NCBI GenBank assembly: GCA_949752735.1
Contig: OX457038.1
Location: 60,626,020-60,690,019 of the forward strand
Source of the DNA: Lumbricus terrestris
Taxonomy: Eukaryota; Annelida; Clitellata; Crassiclitellata; Lumbricidae
DNA length: 64,000 nucleotides
Direction of reading: 5' to 3'
This document shows positions 19,559-33,300 of this stretch, one piece after another (within the stretch, counting starts at the first letter, position 1; every line of letters starts with the position of its first letter). A program made the translations under genes and the position numbers. The notes beneath the pieces were generated by a model. It worked only from the letters and a program-made list of their open reading frames with translations. It did not search any database and was not told the DNA's origin.

Positions 19559-22500
19559 CTAAAAGTGCTTTTGTTACTAAAACAAAACCATATAGCATTC
19601 ATTAGTAAATATCACTTATTCTTAGTGATGTATTGTATATATTCAACAGCTGCAGCCATTTCAGATGTCGTTTCTGATGTCTAGGAGTTTTCAAAATTCC
19701 AAGATCATACATACCTGGGATCAAAACTAATTATTAAAATAATTAAATAATACAGGTCGAACTATTCGAACAATTTTTTGACTATTATCTACTTTTTACA
19801 TGCATATCTATCATGTATCTATCGCATATCTTTCGTGTATCTATCGCATATTTATCGTGTATACTAAGTTACCCAACTGACTTTAAATCTTGGATCTGCT
19901 TCAGACTTCTATGATATACATTGACAAAGCTTAGAACAGTGCTGTCCAACGTGCGGCCCGCGGGCCGCATGCGGCCCGCGGGGCAATTTCAAGTGGCCTG
20001 CCGAGCCCACTGAAACTTTTTAAAACTTTGCGCCAAATGAAGTTAAAGACAAAGTCAGTGGTCGACTGTTACGCTAATTTATTCTTCATGATAATATTGT
20101 AGGAGTTTGGACGGCTGCCAGGAAGGCAAACCGACAACTAATGTCCTCTTTCTACGCCACTGGGGGGGGTATAGCTACTCTTCCCTCATTCACTCCAGCT
20201 CCTCCAACCCTCGCCACCTCTGGAGAGCTGTCAACTCTCTTCTTCATCGCAAATCGCCCTCCCCACTACCGAGCTCCATTCCACCCCCTCTATGGCCGAT
20301 ACATTCTGTTCATTCTTCTCGGACAAAATCTCATCCCTTCGCTTCACATTGCAGTCCCTTCTTGATTCACAATCCTCCAACACTGATCCACCTCCATTTC
20401 CAAACCCTACTCCTCCTGTCTCTCAGTCATCCCTTCCAATACTCCATCCCGCCTCTGAAGCTGAAGTGTCACTCCTGCTAAACTCTCTTCCCAACAAACA
20501 GTGTGAATTAGATCCTATCTCAACTGCTCTCCTAAAAGACTGCGCTTCCGTCCTCATTCCTATAATCACTAAAATTATCAATCTTTCACTCTCCACTGGC
20601 AATTTCCCAATGGTCTTCAAGCAATCTCTCGTCACTCCTCTTCTGAAAAAAGCAAATCTTGACAAGGAAAACCTATCAAATTACCGACCCATCTCCAACC
20701 TTTCTTTTCTATCGAAATTAACTGAACGAATTGTCCTTGCCCGCCTAAACGATTACCTCTCTTCTAACTCACTCCTCAATCCCCACCAATCTGGCTTTAC
20801 TAAACACCACTCCACAGAAACTCTACTCGTCTCTCTCTACAATAAACTGGTCTCGGCCGTCAGTCATCAGCAAGTCTCCTGCCTCTGTCTCCTTGACATC
20901 TCCGCTGCATTCGACACCATCGATCACAGTCTCCTTCTTAATCGACTCTCTTCTTCCTTTGGCGTCTCTGGCACTGCTCTACTCTGGTTCGAGTCCTACT
21001 TGTCTTCCAGATCTTTCTCTGTTAAAGCCTCCAGTCACTGTTCGAAACCTCTTCCACTATCTTGCGGCGTTCCTCAAGGTTCCGTCCTGGGTCCACTCCT
21101 CTTCATTCTCTACACCACTCCTTTAAGTCATCTCATAAAATCCTCGTCTGTTGACCACCATCTCTATGCAGACGACACCCAACTCTTCATATCCTTTTCC
21201 CCAGGCTCTTTCTCCACCTCCATTGCTAAACTTCTCAATGTGGTCAATCTGATCTCTCAATGGATGTCGTCCAACCTCCTCTGCCTCAACCCCTCCAAAA
21301 CAGAGTTCATTATTCTAGGCCTTCCTGACCAAATCAAGAAAATCCCTGACCCTTCAATACACCTATCGACTAACTCTTCATCTCTTACCTTCACCTCTGA
21401 TGCTCCGGTCCGCAATCTTGGTGTAATGTTTGATTCACACCTCTCCTTCTCTAACCACATCTCTAATCTATCGCGCTCCTGCTTCATGCACATCCGGGAC
21501 CTCCGACGCATCCGACCCATGCTTGATTTCAAAACTGCTTCCACCATTGCTACGTCCATCGTCCACTCAAAGCTTGACTATTGCAATTCCCTGTTCTTAA
21601 ACCTTGATTCCACACAACTTAAGCGCCTCCAACTCATACAAAATTCTCTTGCTAGAGCCGTCACCAGAACACCCAGACATCATCACATCACCCCCATCCT
21701 CAAGTCTCTTCACTGGTTGAAAATCCCAGAGCGAATTCACTACAAAGTTCTCTCCTTAACATACAACTCCTTACAATGCTCCCAGCCCAGATATCTTCGC
21801 GAACTGTTCACCATCCAGCCTACCCGTTCTACCCGATCATCCGCCTGCCTTACACTCTCTCGACCGCCGGTCACAAGTCATCTCAAGTTCTCCAACCGAG
21901 CCATATCCAACTCAGCACCACGCCTTTGGAATGATCTGCCTGCTGAGTTCCGATCCTTTTCAGTTCCTACTCCATCATTACTAATCACACACCATCACCT
22001 TCCTCAGGCTCCTCTATCCATCACACCTCGGGCCTTTCACTCGAAACTAAAGACACTCCTGTTCAAGAACTCTTATCCTGTTTCACCTGATCCCCCACCC
22101 TCCAATTCCCGGCTCAGACGACACCCACCTTAGTAGCTGTTCCACACCTCTGATCATACGGTACCTCGACCCGGACCACCATGGACTACTCTTACGGACA
22201 ACCCTTTTGACTCAACGCATTTGATCCTGATCCTATGGTAACTCGACCCGGACCACCACGGACTACTCTCACGGACAACCCTCCTAACTCAACGCAGCGC
22301 TCGTGAATAAGCCGGTGCCCCGCGCTTGGCTTTCCAGTGGCGCTTTAGAAATTAGGAGATTACGATTACGATTAGCCTATAGGTAACCGTAGGTTCCAGT
22401 AGTCTCTCCATGAGGCTGAAACATGACTTCTGGTTTTATTCCTGCAGTATACTTCGCAAACCATCACAAACCGTTCACTTCTAATCATTTCTTGCAGAGT

Positions 22501-25500
22501 TGAATCATGTCTTAGGTGGGTGCAACCGTGCCTTTCGATAGATAGTCCAGTTCTAGTCCTGAGGGCTGGAAGGAAATAATCGATATAGGCCTAGGGACCC
22601 CAGGGCCGACGAAAGCCGATGTCTTGGGATATTTCTCGACTGACGATTATTACTGATCTCTGGACCGAAGACCTGGGCTACGACGTCTTCGACGAACAGA
22701 GGGATGGAAATCCGGTACTTCAGCCATGAAGTGGATCTGAGCAAGAAAAACTGTGACTGAGTCACCCTATGGGCCTATAATATGCTTTTTGTGCTGAACC
22801 ATTGTAAGGCATGGATAATAATTAGGGCATATTATGTATATACAATTAGGCCTATATGTATAATAGGCCTATGCTATTGTGAATTATTATCATTCATTTC
22901 TCATTAGAATGATTCCATAATTGATGTCAATACATCTAATAATTATCGCTAAATTTTAACTATTGCTTTTGAATTTACTGTTGCGGCCCTCGGCTTTAAG
23001 ATTATATCGTCTGCGGCCCGCGGTACCAAAAAGGTTGGACAGCACTGGCTTAGAACAAAACATGTCATAGGTGGGTGCTTGGTTTTGTCAATATGAAGCT
23101 GGCAGGTGCAGAGAAGTAGAACAAAAACTGGGCAAAGGCTTGGATGGGTGACCAAAAAAACTGAAATACCAAGCAGTCTGGCAATCACTGACCCTTCCTA
23201 TCTTTATTTCAAGTAGATCGAGGCAATTTGAGAGGTCAAAAAATACTTTGTTGTTGGAATGCTCTGTGCGCGCGCGTGTGTGTGTGCACGTGCATATGTG
23301 TGCGCGTGTGTGATTGTGTGTGTATGCGTGCTTGCTACAGCTGAAAATCCACTGACTGTCACACTACAAAATCTAGCAGCATATGAACAGGTGTTATCTT
23401 TTTAACCTTTACAGAGCAAACAATTTTGTTTACCGTCTCCTTCGGTAGAAGATAAACGCCAAAGCTGCCACTGCGACGAGGGCAATGAGCATGAGAGGAA
23501 CCAGAACAGCCGCTGTGACTATTTAAGACACAAAAATCACGTATGATAGCACATTAGGGTATTTGCTCATTTATAGAAAACATCAATCTTTCCATAGGTA
23601 ACTATCAGAACATGTTCACTCAAACAATCTATTTAAACTGCAGCAAATGAAATTCAGTTGTTGAGAAATTCCAATAAATTCACCGCGCTTACGTATTCTT
23701 CCATTATGAATTTACGTATATTAGACAATTGCTGTGCAAGAATAATTCATGTTTCAAATAAATGGATAAATAAGCAAATCAGCAAACATAAATAAATGTG
23801 TTGATTAAACAATAACCTGCAGATAAAAATGAATCTGCACAATGCACATAAATATACATATAGATTTATATAATATAAATAAATAAATAGATAAAAATGT
23901 ATAAGTAGATAAATTAATGAACAGAATTTAGAAAAATATACAACCGAACAAATTGCTATCAGTCTCCTGTACCTGATGACTTTGGGATATCAGTTGGGGC
24001 GTATTCACACATGTCGCCATGGTAACCTGGTGGAAAAAGGAAAAGGAAGCTTTAATTAGATCAATTAATACTGATAATTATAATTATCCAATTAAATAAA
24101 TCAATATGGTTGAACCAACAGATATCCCATCCCATATAGAAATATTTGCATTTCCATGCCTAGTGTACATGTAATGCAAACAGAGAGACAGACACAATTT
24201 ACATGATACCATGTTTTGGAAATCCTTTAGGAGTAATGATATATAGAAATATGCACATGTAAATAGAAATACCGTACTTTGCAACGTTCAGATTCAGTGC
24301 AACACTTTTAAAAGAGTAGAACTAATAATTTATTACAAAGAAATGCAAATCTGAGGCAGAACCACAACAGTTGTATAAAAAATTTGATCATAATAGCAAC
24401 GATAACAGAGACAGCATTGTAATTAATTAGTTAATTAGTCCCCTGCATTGCACTGCTATCAATTGCACAAAACATCAACTGATCTACCTATCGATGAAAT
24501 TTACATGGCACTCCTTCAAGATAGCTATTCAGAGGTGCTCCTGTCCCAACCCTGGCCACAGAGAAAAGTCTTAAGTAGTCTATAAAAAGAGCCAGGGAAA
24601 TCTCGCTGGAGATAATGCAGATGGGGGGCACTATTACAGAGAGAAGGGCCCATGACTTAGAAAGCATGACGCTGTCAAGTGGCAGAGCCATAAAGTCACT
24701 TCTAGGGGTCGAGCGCAGAAATCAACGACCAGAGCAAGTCAAAGTTAAAGCACAGAGTTCCTGCTCTGTCCAAAACACAGTGCCAATAATAGAGGAGGTC
24801 CTATAATGAGTGAGCTGTTGGACAGGGAGCCAGTATTCTTTATGCCACACTGAAGTTCAGAGCCTTTCCGAATAGTCCCTTTAAGAGAAGCTGTAATAGC
24901 AAATCCTTGAACACATGAATATATGATGTAGCAGTAATATCTGTGAAGAGACCTTCCAGGCATTTGCACTTGGCAGAGTCATCATCGTCGCCAGAGTAGA
25001 GGCATTCACCACCGTTCATACATGGACAGACTTGGAACAATGGTCTTTCTATCTCATGTGCTGCTCAACACAGAAAAACAACGGTCACATAACTCATAAT
25101 CACACAGCAAAGCTACAAACAGATAAAATATTAATAACTGATTCATAAAAAGTACTATATGAACAGCTGGTTTAACAAAACTTCCGCATTTGGATTTTAG
25201 ATTACAGCATGACAAGAAAAGTTATCATAACTCAAAGTTCATTTATATAGTACCGGTAGGTAGCAGGGCGATGTAGTATGTAATATCTCTATGGCACAGT
25301 GGCTGATTGATTCGAGCTCTTGGCCTGAGATGTGGAAAGGACGGTTAAGAGCCTCACTCGAGATGGTTGAAGGCACCCTGCACAGTGCGTTCTGTCCTAT
25401 CTATGGTCATGTGCACTTCTGTCCTATCTATGGACATGTGCACTTCTGTCCTATCTATGGTCATGTGCACTTCTGTCCTATCTATGGTCATGTGCACTTC

Positions 25501-28500
25501 TGTCCTATCTATGGTCATGTGCACTTCTAAACTTTGTTGAAATATCAATACAGTCGCTATTATTCTGAGCCACATGAACAAAAGCCATACACAACTGTTT
25601 AGTTGAATAAAAAAGGCAATATCAAGCTGTCCTTACGTTGCATAATTTGAGCAAAACTTGCTTTAGGATGATTTTCTTGCATTTCTTTGCACAACTGTAT
25701 AATTGTTACGCATACACTACAAGCAATTTATTTAGCGCTTGGAGATCTACTCAAAAGTGCTATATTAATATTACTATCCACATTAACAACATACGCATCA
25801 ACTTCACAAAACTACTCAATTTAACAACACGCTGTTGTTAATGCTTAGTGTTACTCTGTTAGTGTTTAATGGTTGATATTAGCATTCAATGTTTTGCTTG
25901 TCAGTGTTTACTGTTTCAGTGTCAATGTTAAGTGTTTAGTGCTTAATGCTTTACTACCACCAGTAGGAGAGTTGTTTCAGCTACGACACTCACGGGTATT
26001 GCAGATCTTTACGCTGTCCACCTGGAATGTGGAGAAATCTGGACACATGCATTGTCCCCCCACTGGCGTTAACAGACAGAGGGGCCAGCATCCCATTGTA
26101 GCACACGGATTCTTTACTGCAACAGACAAACAAGAGAATCAAAATCAGTATTACACACAATACAAAGCTTGTTCATGTAAAAATGTAAGTCGATAATTTA
26201 TATTACTATAAATCAGGAATATTATGAACTGTATCCAGAACACAACAGGCTGCTCCGCTCAGTCAGATTCAGAGACAATCAATCTTCTTGCCTTCTAACA
26301 TGCATTCATTACATATGGAAACATAACGAATTACGAAGATAACAAGAGTCTCTCTGGTTCAGGCAAGTTGCACAGTAAGTGTATTCCAGATCTGTGTCTG
26401 TTCTTAATCAACTCCTTTCGAGGATTCTCACAATAGCAATCCATGCAGTCAGAGTGCTGCAAATGTTACGACAGGCCTCCTAATCCTTATAATGCACAAA
26501 TATTCACTACAGCTAGCAGTGCAGAAGAGTTTGCATGAAAATGGAGTTACTTGAGAGGTTGAATTTCTGATTGTGAAAGATAGAAACTGCATGCGGTCGT
26601 TGAAGTCCGGTCTGCATCGTTCGATTGACGCCTCGGCCAAACTTGTCCATGACATTGAGGAAACCTTTCTCCATCGAAACCCAATACAAAATTCCCTCAA
26701 AGACATCGAGGTTGTACGGAAAATTCAACCCTGGCATAGATCAAACAAAAGTCAGTTACTGACTGTAACTGAAATTTTATTAAGTGCCAAGCATCTCAAA
26801 TGAATATAGATACGCATCTAGGTTCCGTGTATATCAGACCTTTTCATACAGCATCTTTTAAGAAATAAAGCAGTCATTTACCTACTTCCAAAAGGCATCA
26901 ATGGATAGGAGGTGATAGATTTCAGTTTCTTAGCATATTCAGGGTGACAGACAGACAGCCCTTGCTGCCTGATCTCCACACTAACTGGGGACAGTCTGAA
27001 CACTCAACAAAGCTGAGTTTGCTGAAATTGCAAATTTCTGCTCAAGTACAAATTTAAAAGCCTGATGTGTTGATTACAGTCCTGAGCACTAACCACTAGA
27101 TTACTGTGAACATCCAGAACCTTTTTAACTTAATTACCTCTCAGGTGCTGCGTAGGGTAAGTAAAACAATGTTTAAAATACAACCTCTTCAAGGCACCCA
27201 CTGTTAAAACAGCACAAAGTAAGGGATCGTTATAAACGACAAGTTCATCAGCAAGCAAATTGTTCTTCAACAACTGTAAAAGTCTGCACTGACAAGCTTA
27301 GATAATATACACGAAGAATCCAAGCAACAAACTCCAGTGCACCATTGAGCACGGAAATTATAAAGTGAAATTATAGTGAAAGTAAAATTATAAAGAGAAT
27401 TTCTGATTGCACAGTAAGTTTGACAAGAAAAGTTTACAAGAAATAGTAATGACTAAGCTACTAGAGAACATGAGTAGGCTACAACTAGAGTTTATAATTC
27501 CAAATTATGCAGTTTACAATTACGATAGCATTTGAAAAGACAATAAAATTCAGCAATGACTGCAGACCTGACTTGACTACAATGACTCTGTTTGTGCCAT
27601 CAGGCTTCATCGATTCAATGATGTTCTCCTTGCTGTCACACCAGTATACCCTATGGTCCATGTAGTAATCAATGGTCAGTCCGGTGGGATTTCCCAACTT
27701 TGTATTGACCAGCACTGACCGATTGGCTCCGGTCATCCAGGCCACCTCAATCTTTGGTGAGTCTGGATTTACATCCGTCCAAAACATCAGCCTTGAAGTA
27801 AACAAACAGATGTTCTGCACATAAAGCATTCGTTATGTTTGCAAATTAACATAACTTTAAGAGAACATAATATGGCAAATTTTTACAATAAAGAGAATAA
27901 TTAGAAAAGCTTTGCAATTTAGAGCATCTACAAATATTTTTCCGCTTTATAAATTCTCAATGTTTAGGACTTAAAACCACATGACATCACCACTCACATC
28001 CTAAAACATTTTAGAATGAAATAACTTAAGTCTTGCATTAGTGGGGTTTAACACATGAACAAAAGCCATACACAACTGTTTTAGTTGAATAAAAGGCAAA
28101 ATATGCAAAGCCTGTGCTAAAAAACTGAATTGAAATCAACTTCTGTCCAAAAACATCTGCACCTAGATTTAACTTTAGACTCACCCTAAACCAGGAGCGA
28201 CAGCTATTGCCATTGGCTGAAACCTTCTGCCGCTGATGAGGGCTTTCTTGTATCGTCCATCATCAGCAGCGGCATAGATGACGCCCAGGGTGCCGTCCTG
28301 CAGAACATCTGTCCAGTAGAGAATCCTGAAAGACAAAGCAAGTTTGCTTCCATTTAACACACGTTTATAGATTTGTATCAATTACTCACCAGTGCGTTTG
28401 AGCACTTTCCTTAATAGTGGCGCAGAACTGTTACCAAAACCATCCACAGTTCTACACATTAGATGGGATAAAGGTATCCTCTGAACTGTCAGTTCCAGTT

Positions 28501-30301
28501 TTAAAATAGATGGAATGCTGTTGAACAATCGACACCATGTTGGGCATTCAATTGTTTTGAAGTAAACAATCAGAAAAAGAAGAAAACTGTTATGTAGAGA
28601 CATTAGAGGCTTGATCAAGAAAGAAACATGACAAAAGATCACTGCTATTACTGTCTAAAAAACAGTGGAATTTTGAGAACACAAAATAGGACTATTGGTT
28701 GCTGATCAAACAACCCCCCACCTCCCCCACAAACCGAGCCAATACCCAAACTGCAACTATATAAGCACAATACTTAGCACATGCAGATATTATATATTAT
28801 TTTCAAACATTCAGGCAGCTTCCATTTATATACACTGGAAGACTGTTCTAAATAGAACAACATCAATAACAACAATGATAATCGAATTGCGTGATAACGT
28901 TAAACAGTCTTCAACTGGAAGAAGTCACCGACCTAGCGACCCAATCAAATGCAATTCCATTTGGTGAGACTATTCCTCCGACGTGCAGATTCTGTGCATG
29001 CGCTGTTTGTCTCGGATTGTCAGGTATCATCGCACGCATGATCGTCTTCACGGATGAATCCGTCCAGTAGACGAGTTTCCTGGTGACATCTACTGTCAGC
29101 GACTGGATGCGTTTCCCAACGACAGCTACGTCGCGGTATTCGTAGTTTTTTGCACGCACTGTGAACAGGCGAATCTCATGTCCAACCGCGAACAAGATCA
29201 TCGGCCCAGACCCTGAAGTGATTCATAAAATACAACACATCTCCATTACAATGCATCTCCATTACAATGCATCTCCATTACAATACATCTCCATTACAAT
29301 ACATCTCCATTACAATGCATCTCCATTACAATACATCTCCATTACAATACATCTCCATTACAATGCATCTCCATTACAATACATCTCCATTACAATACAT
29401 CTCCATTACATTGCATATTAACACAGATTTATAAGATGAATAATCTGTAATATCAGTAGTGGTAGTAATAGTAGTGGTAGAAGTAATAGTAGTAGTATTA
29501 GCAGTGCAATGAAGATAACAGTAATGATGATAATAAAAATGATGATTATCAGCATTACATCTAGAGTTACGTCCATGATCATTCCAGTAACTGATTCATA
29601 CATCATACCATTCTGGCAGATTAGCTATCTAACACAGAATATGCTGAACATTCTTGTATGTTCCTGTATTGCCGCTGAGTCTACATGTTGGAATTACCAC
29701 ACCATGTCAACACCACAGATAATGTGCGTTAGACGTACATTTCCCTATGCAACCGTGGCCTACTGTATATGGACAGCTACACTCATTCAAAAATGAAATA
29801 AATTTTGAAGTGGACAGTTGAGTCCTTGAGCAACAGATGCACAGCGTCTGCAACTAAAAAATACTAAATGGTTCTGTGGCTTATCGGCCTGCAGAACCTT
29901 GGCAACCACCTCTACTCAATGCCCACCAGGTGGCTTAAGAAATATCCAGATGCCTCAGCTTCTATCTCTGAATGAGTGATGGATGGTAAGAACCAGCAGT
30001 ATGCTGCGGAATTCACTGGCAGTTGTCATTCCTCATACTCACACGAAACAGTGTGATTCAGAAACTCTGAATGTGGTGCCATCTGTCAACTCTGAATGGA
30101 AATACATAGGTTGAGCTCTACATGTGTGCAGAAGCCGGTGACTCTCCTAATTATCTGCGAAATATTTGCTTATTGGTGAACATTTAAAGAAATTTATCAT
30201 CATCCACCCTACATAAAGATCGTATCTGATTACAGTAGTTTATTTAGAAGTGGCTCCATCCAAAATATCTTACTAAAACAGTAATAATTTTGATTATCCT
30301 C

Positions 30302-30338
<37 letters not shown>

Positions 30339-33300
30339 GGGGTGCTATAGAAATGGGGAAATAAATAAATAAATAATAATAATAGAAAATAAAGTTACAG
30401 TAGGTTTGGTAGTAGTACTAGCAGAAGTAATGGTAGTGCAGTGGTATAACACTATTGGTACGGTAGCTTTAACAATAATAAAACCAATAGTATAAAAAGA
30501 GTAGCACTTCTAGTAGCTTTACTGACCGGAGGCTTTGCAAGTTTGTCCCTTTCGACTGCCCATGACTTCATCAAGAAATCCTTCATGGCATTGACATTTA
30601 AACGATCCTTTGACATTGAGACATTGCTGAGGACAAAGGTTGCCCCAAGCAGCACATTCGTCCACATCTGAAATGAAAAACCATGCAGTGCAACAAAACT
30701 TCATGTGGTGAATATCCAACACCTCTCTAAAGTGTTTCATATGCAGTTATTCAACTGAACAGGCACAAACGTCAATTTCAAATCCACAAACTGAAATCGA
30801 GATTGTTCAAATTACTTGGTAGCCCAGGTTAGGTCAGTTTTTTGGAACCAATGCATACTAGTATTAATAGTTTCCAATGGGCCACAGCTACTCACACAGA
30901 ATATTGATGACAGTTTGGTCTTGGAGTTTCTCAAATATGTGGTAATCTAAGAAAGTCATAAAATAAGACCAATTGCCTCCCGTCTTATAAACTTCTGGGC
31001 TGGCTAATCACTGCATCAAGCATTGAATGCTGATAGTAAATAGCATATTAGATCAGTGAAAAGTTCCTCGATATCAACATGTGCCCTCAACAGGTTTAAA
31101 CAAAGTAGGTTCTGAGTGGAAAAGTCAATTGTAAACTGTGTGGCCTGACCTTCACAAGTTTTCCGGTCAGTTGTTGATATGCGGAGTCCATCTGGACAGT
31201 GACAAAGGAAGCTTCCTGGACCCAACGTTGTACAGTTATGACTGCAGCCTCCATTGTTCTGTTCACATCCAATTCCTCTCCCTGGATGATCAACATCAAA
31301 GTACATGCAAACACAGTTGCCCCAACTAGTAATAATCATGGATTTGTCAAGTATTGATTGACTACCTAATAATTATGGAGCGATTATAGAAAGATCAATT
31401 TTGACAGAGTCAGCAATTGAGGAAGTACAATCTGACGGAAGGAATTGATCAGTTGGAATGATTGAATAATTGATCAGACTAGTTTGATTCCTTCATTTTC
31501 CTTCACTCACCTAACTTGCAAAGCAGCTCACCCAACACACTACTGAATAACGGACTAATCATTGAATTGATTCAGCATTGAATGATCAACTGAATGATTG
31601 GAAAAGGACCCACAGCCGCCACAATAAAATCATTGTAAATCAGTGGTTGGTTGGTTGTTCAATTAAGCATTCACTGATTCACTAACTGATTCATTAAAAT
31701 AAATGAACAACCAACTAAATGAAGACATTTGATTCATTAAAATAACTGAAGACATCATTGACCCAAGTGCTGACTGATTGACTGAATGAATGAATGAACA
31801 TGTGACAGGTATAAAGATGAGAACAGAAGAAGATGAAGCTGACCGCATCCGAGTTCATCTGACAGGTCGCCACAGTCGTCAACCTCATTGCAGACACCAA
31901 TGCCATCGATGCATCGATGATTCGCGCACTTGAACTGACCCAAGACGCACGGAAGCCTCACTGGCTCACCTGCACGAACACCAAACACACAGCACACATT
32001 TATATAGCACCTATTTCGAACCTCTCAACAGTATGATCAGTGTATGTAAGAGCATATGCAAAGGCATCAATTCTACTACACTCATATACCATACCTTATA
32101 GTAGTCTACAGTTAATATAGTGCCTACTAAACTGTATCAAAGAAGAAGACATTCCACAATTTAGGATACCATCATACATTCCAGAGCAGACATTTTGTTC
32201 TAGACATCCGTTCCACTTGCATTCCTAATCAACTCAGCTGTAATGAGTACATTGACTGTACGCTATCAGTGGGAAGATGATATATTAACGATTCACGAAC
32301 TACTTACTTCCACAGCCTACTCGAAAATGCTGAAAATCCGATGGACCGTTGGCGCATCTCCCAAAGACTTCTGCACTCAAAGGAGACTTCCAGCTGCCAG
32401 CGCTCAGACTCTGAGAATCAGTCTTTATGCTCTAGCTTTGCCAGATATTTTGTTAACAAAATTGATGACCTTAAATGTAAAATTACTAGATGCGCTGCCA
32501 ATTTAGTATGGAGTGACCTACTGCTTGATTCTGACTTCTCTGAATCTACCTTTAATGACCTTCCTCCTGTTACATACTTGGAAGTATCTAATCTTCTCAG
32601 AAGCTTGGTACCTAAATCATCCCCTATGGACTTCATACCTACACCTCTTATTGTTTCTTGTTCTGATGTTTTCTCCCACCTTATTGCACACCTGGCCAAC
32701 TTGTCTTTTGCTGAAGGATGTTTCCCGTCATGCTTTAAGTCTGCCTTAGTTACTCCTTTGCTTAAAAAACCTGACCTAGATTCCAATAATCTGTCTAACT
32801 TCAGACCTATCTCGAACCTAAATAACATTTCCAAGATCCTTGAACGTCTCTTTCTTACTCGCATCAAGAAACATATCACTTCCTCTCCCAACTTCAGTCC
32901 TTTTCAGTCAGCTTATCGTGAAGGCTATTCCACTGAGACTGCCCTTACATCCACGCTGGACAACATCTTTTCGTCTATTGACAATGGAAAGGCCTGCCTT
33001 TCTGTATGTCTTGACCTCAGCGCAGCTTTCGATACCGTAGACCATCAATTACTTCTTTCTAGACTCACGAAAAGCTTCGGTGTCTCTGGTACTGCTTTAA
33101 ACTGGTTAGCGTCTTATCTGGGTAACAGGAATCAGCAAGTGGGCATCGGTACCGCTCGGTCTGAACCCACTGTTTGCACTGCTGGAGTTCCACAGGGATC
33201 TGTCCTTGGTCCTCTATTATTCACCGTCTTTACCTCCCCAATTAATCGCATAGCTAATCATTTTGGTGTCCAATTGCAGCAGTACGCGAACGACACTCAG

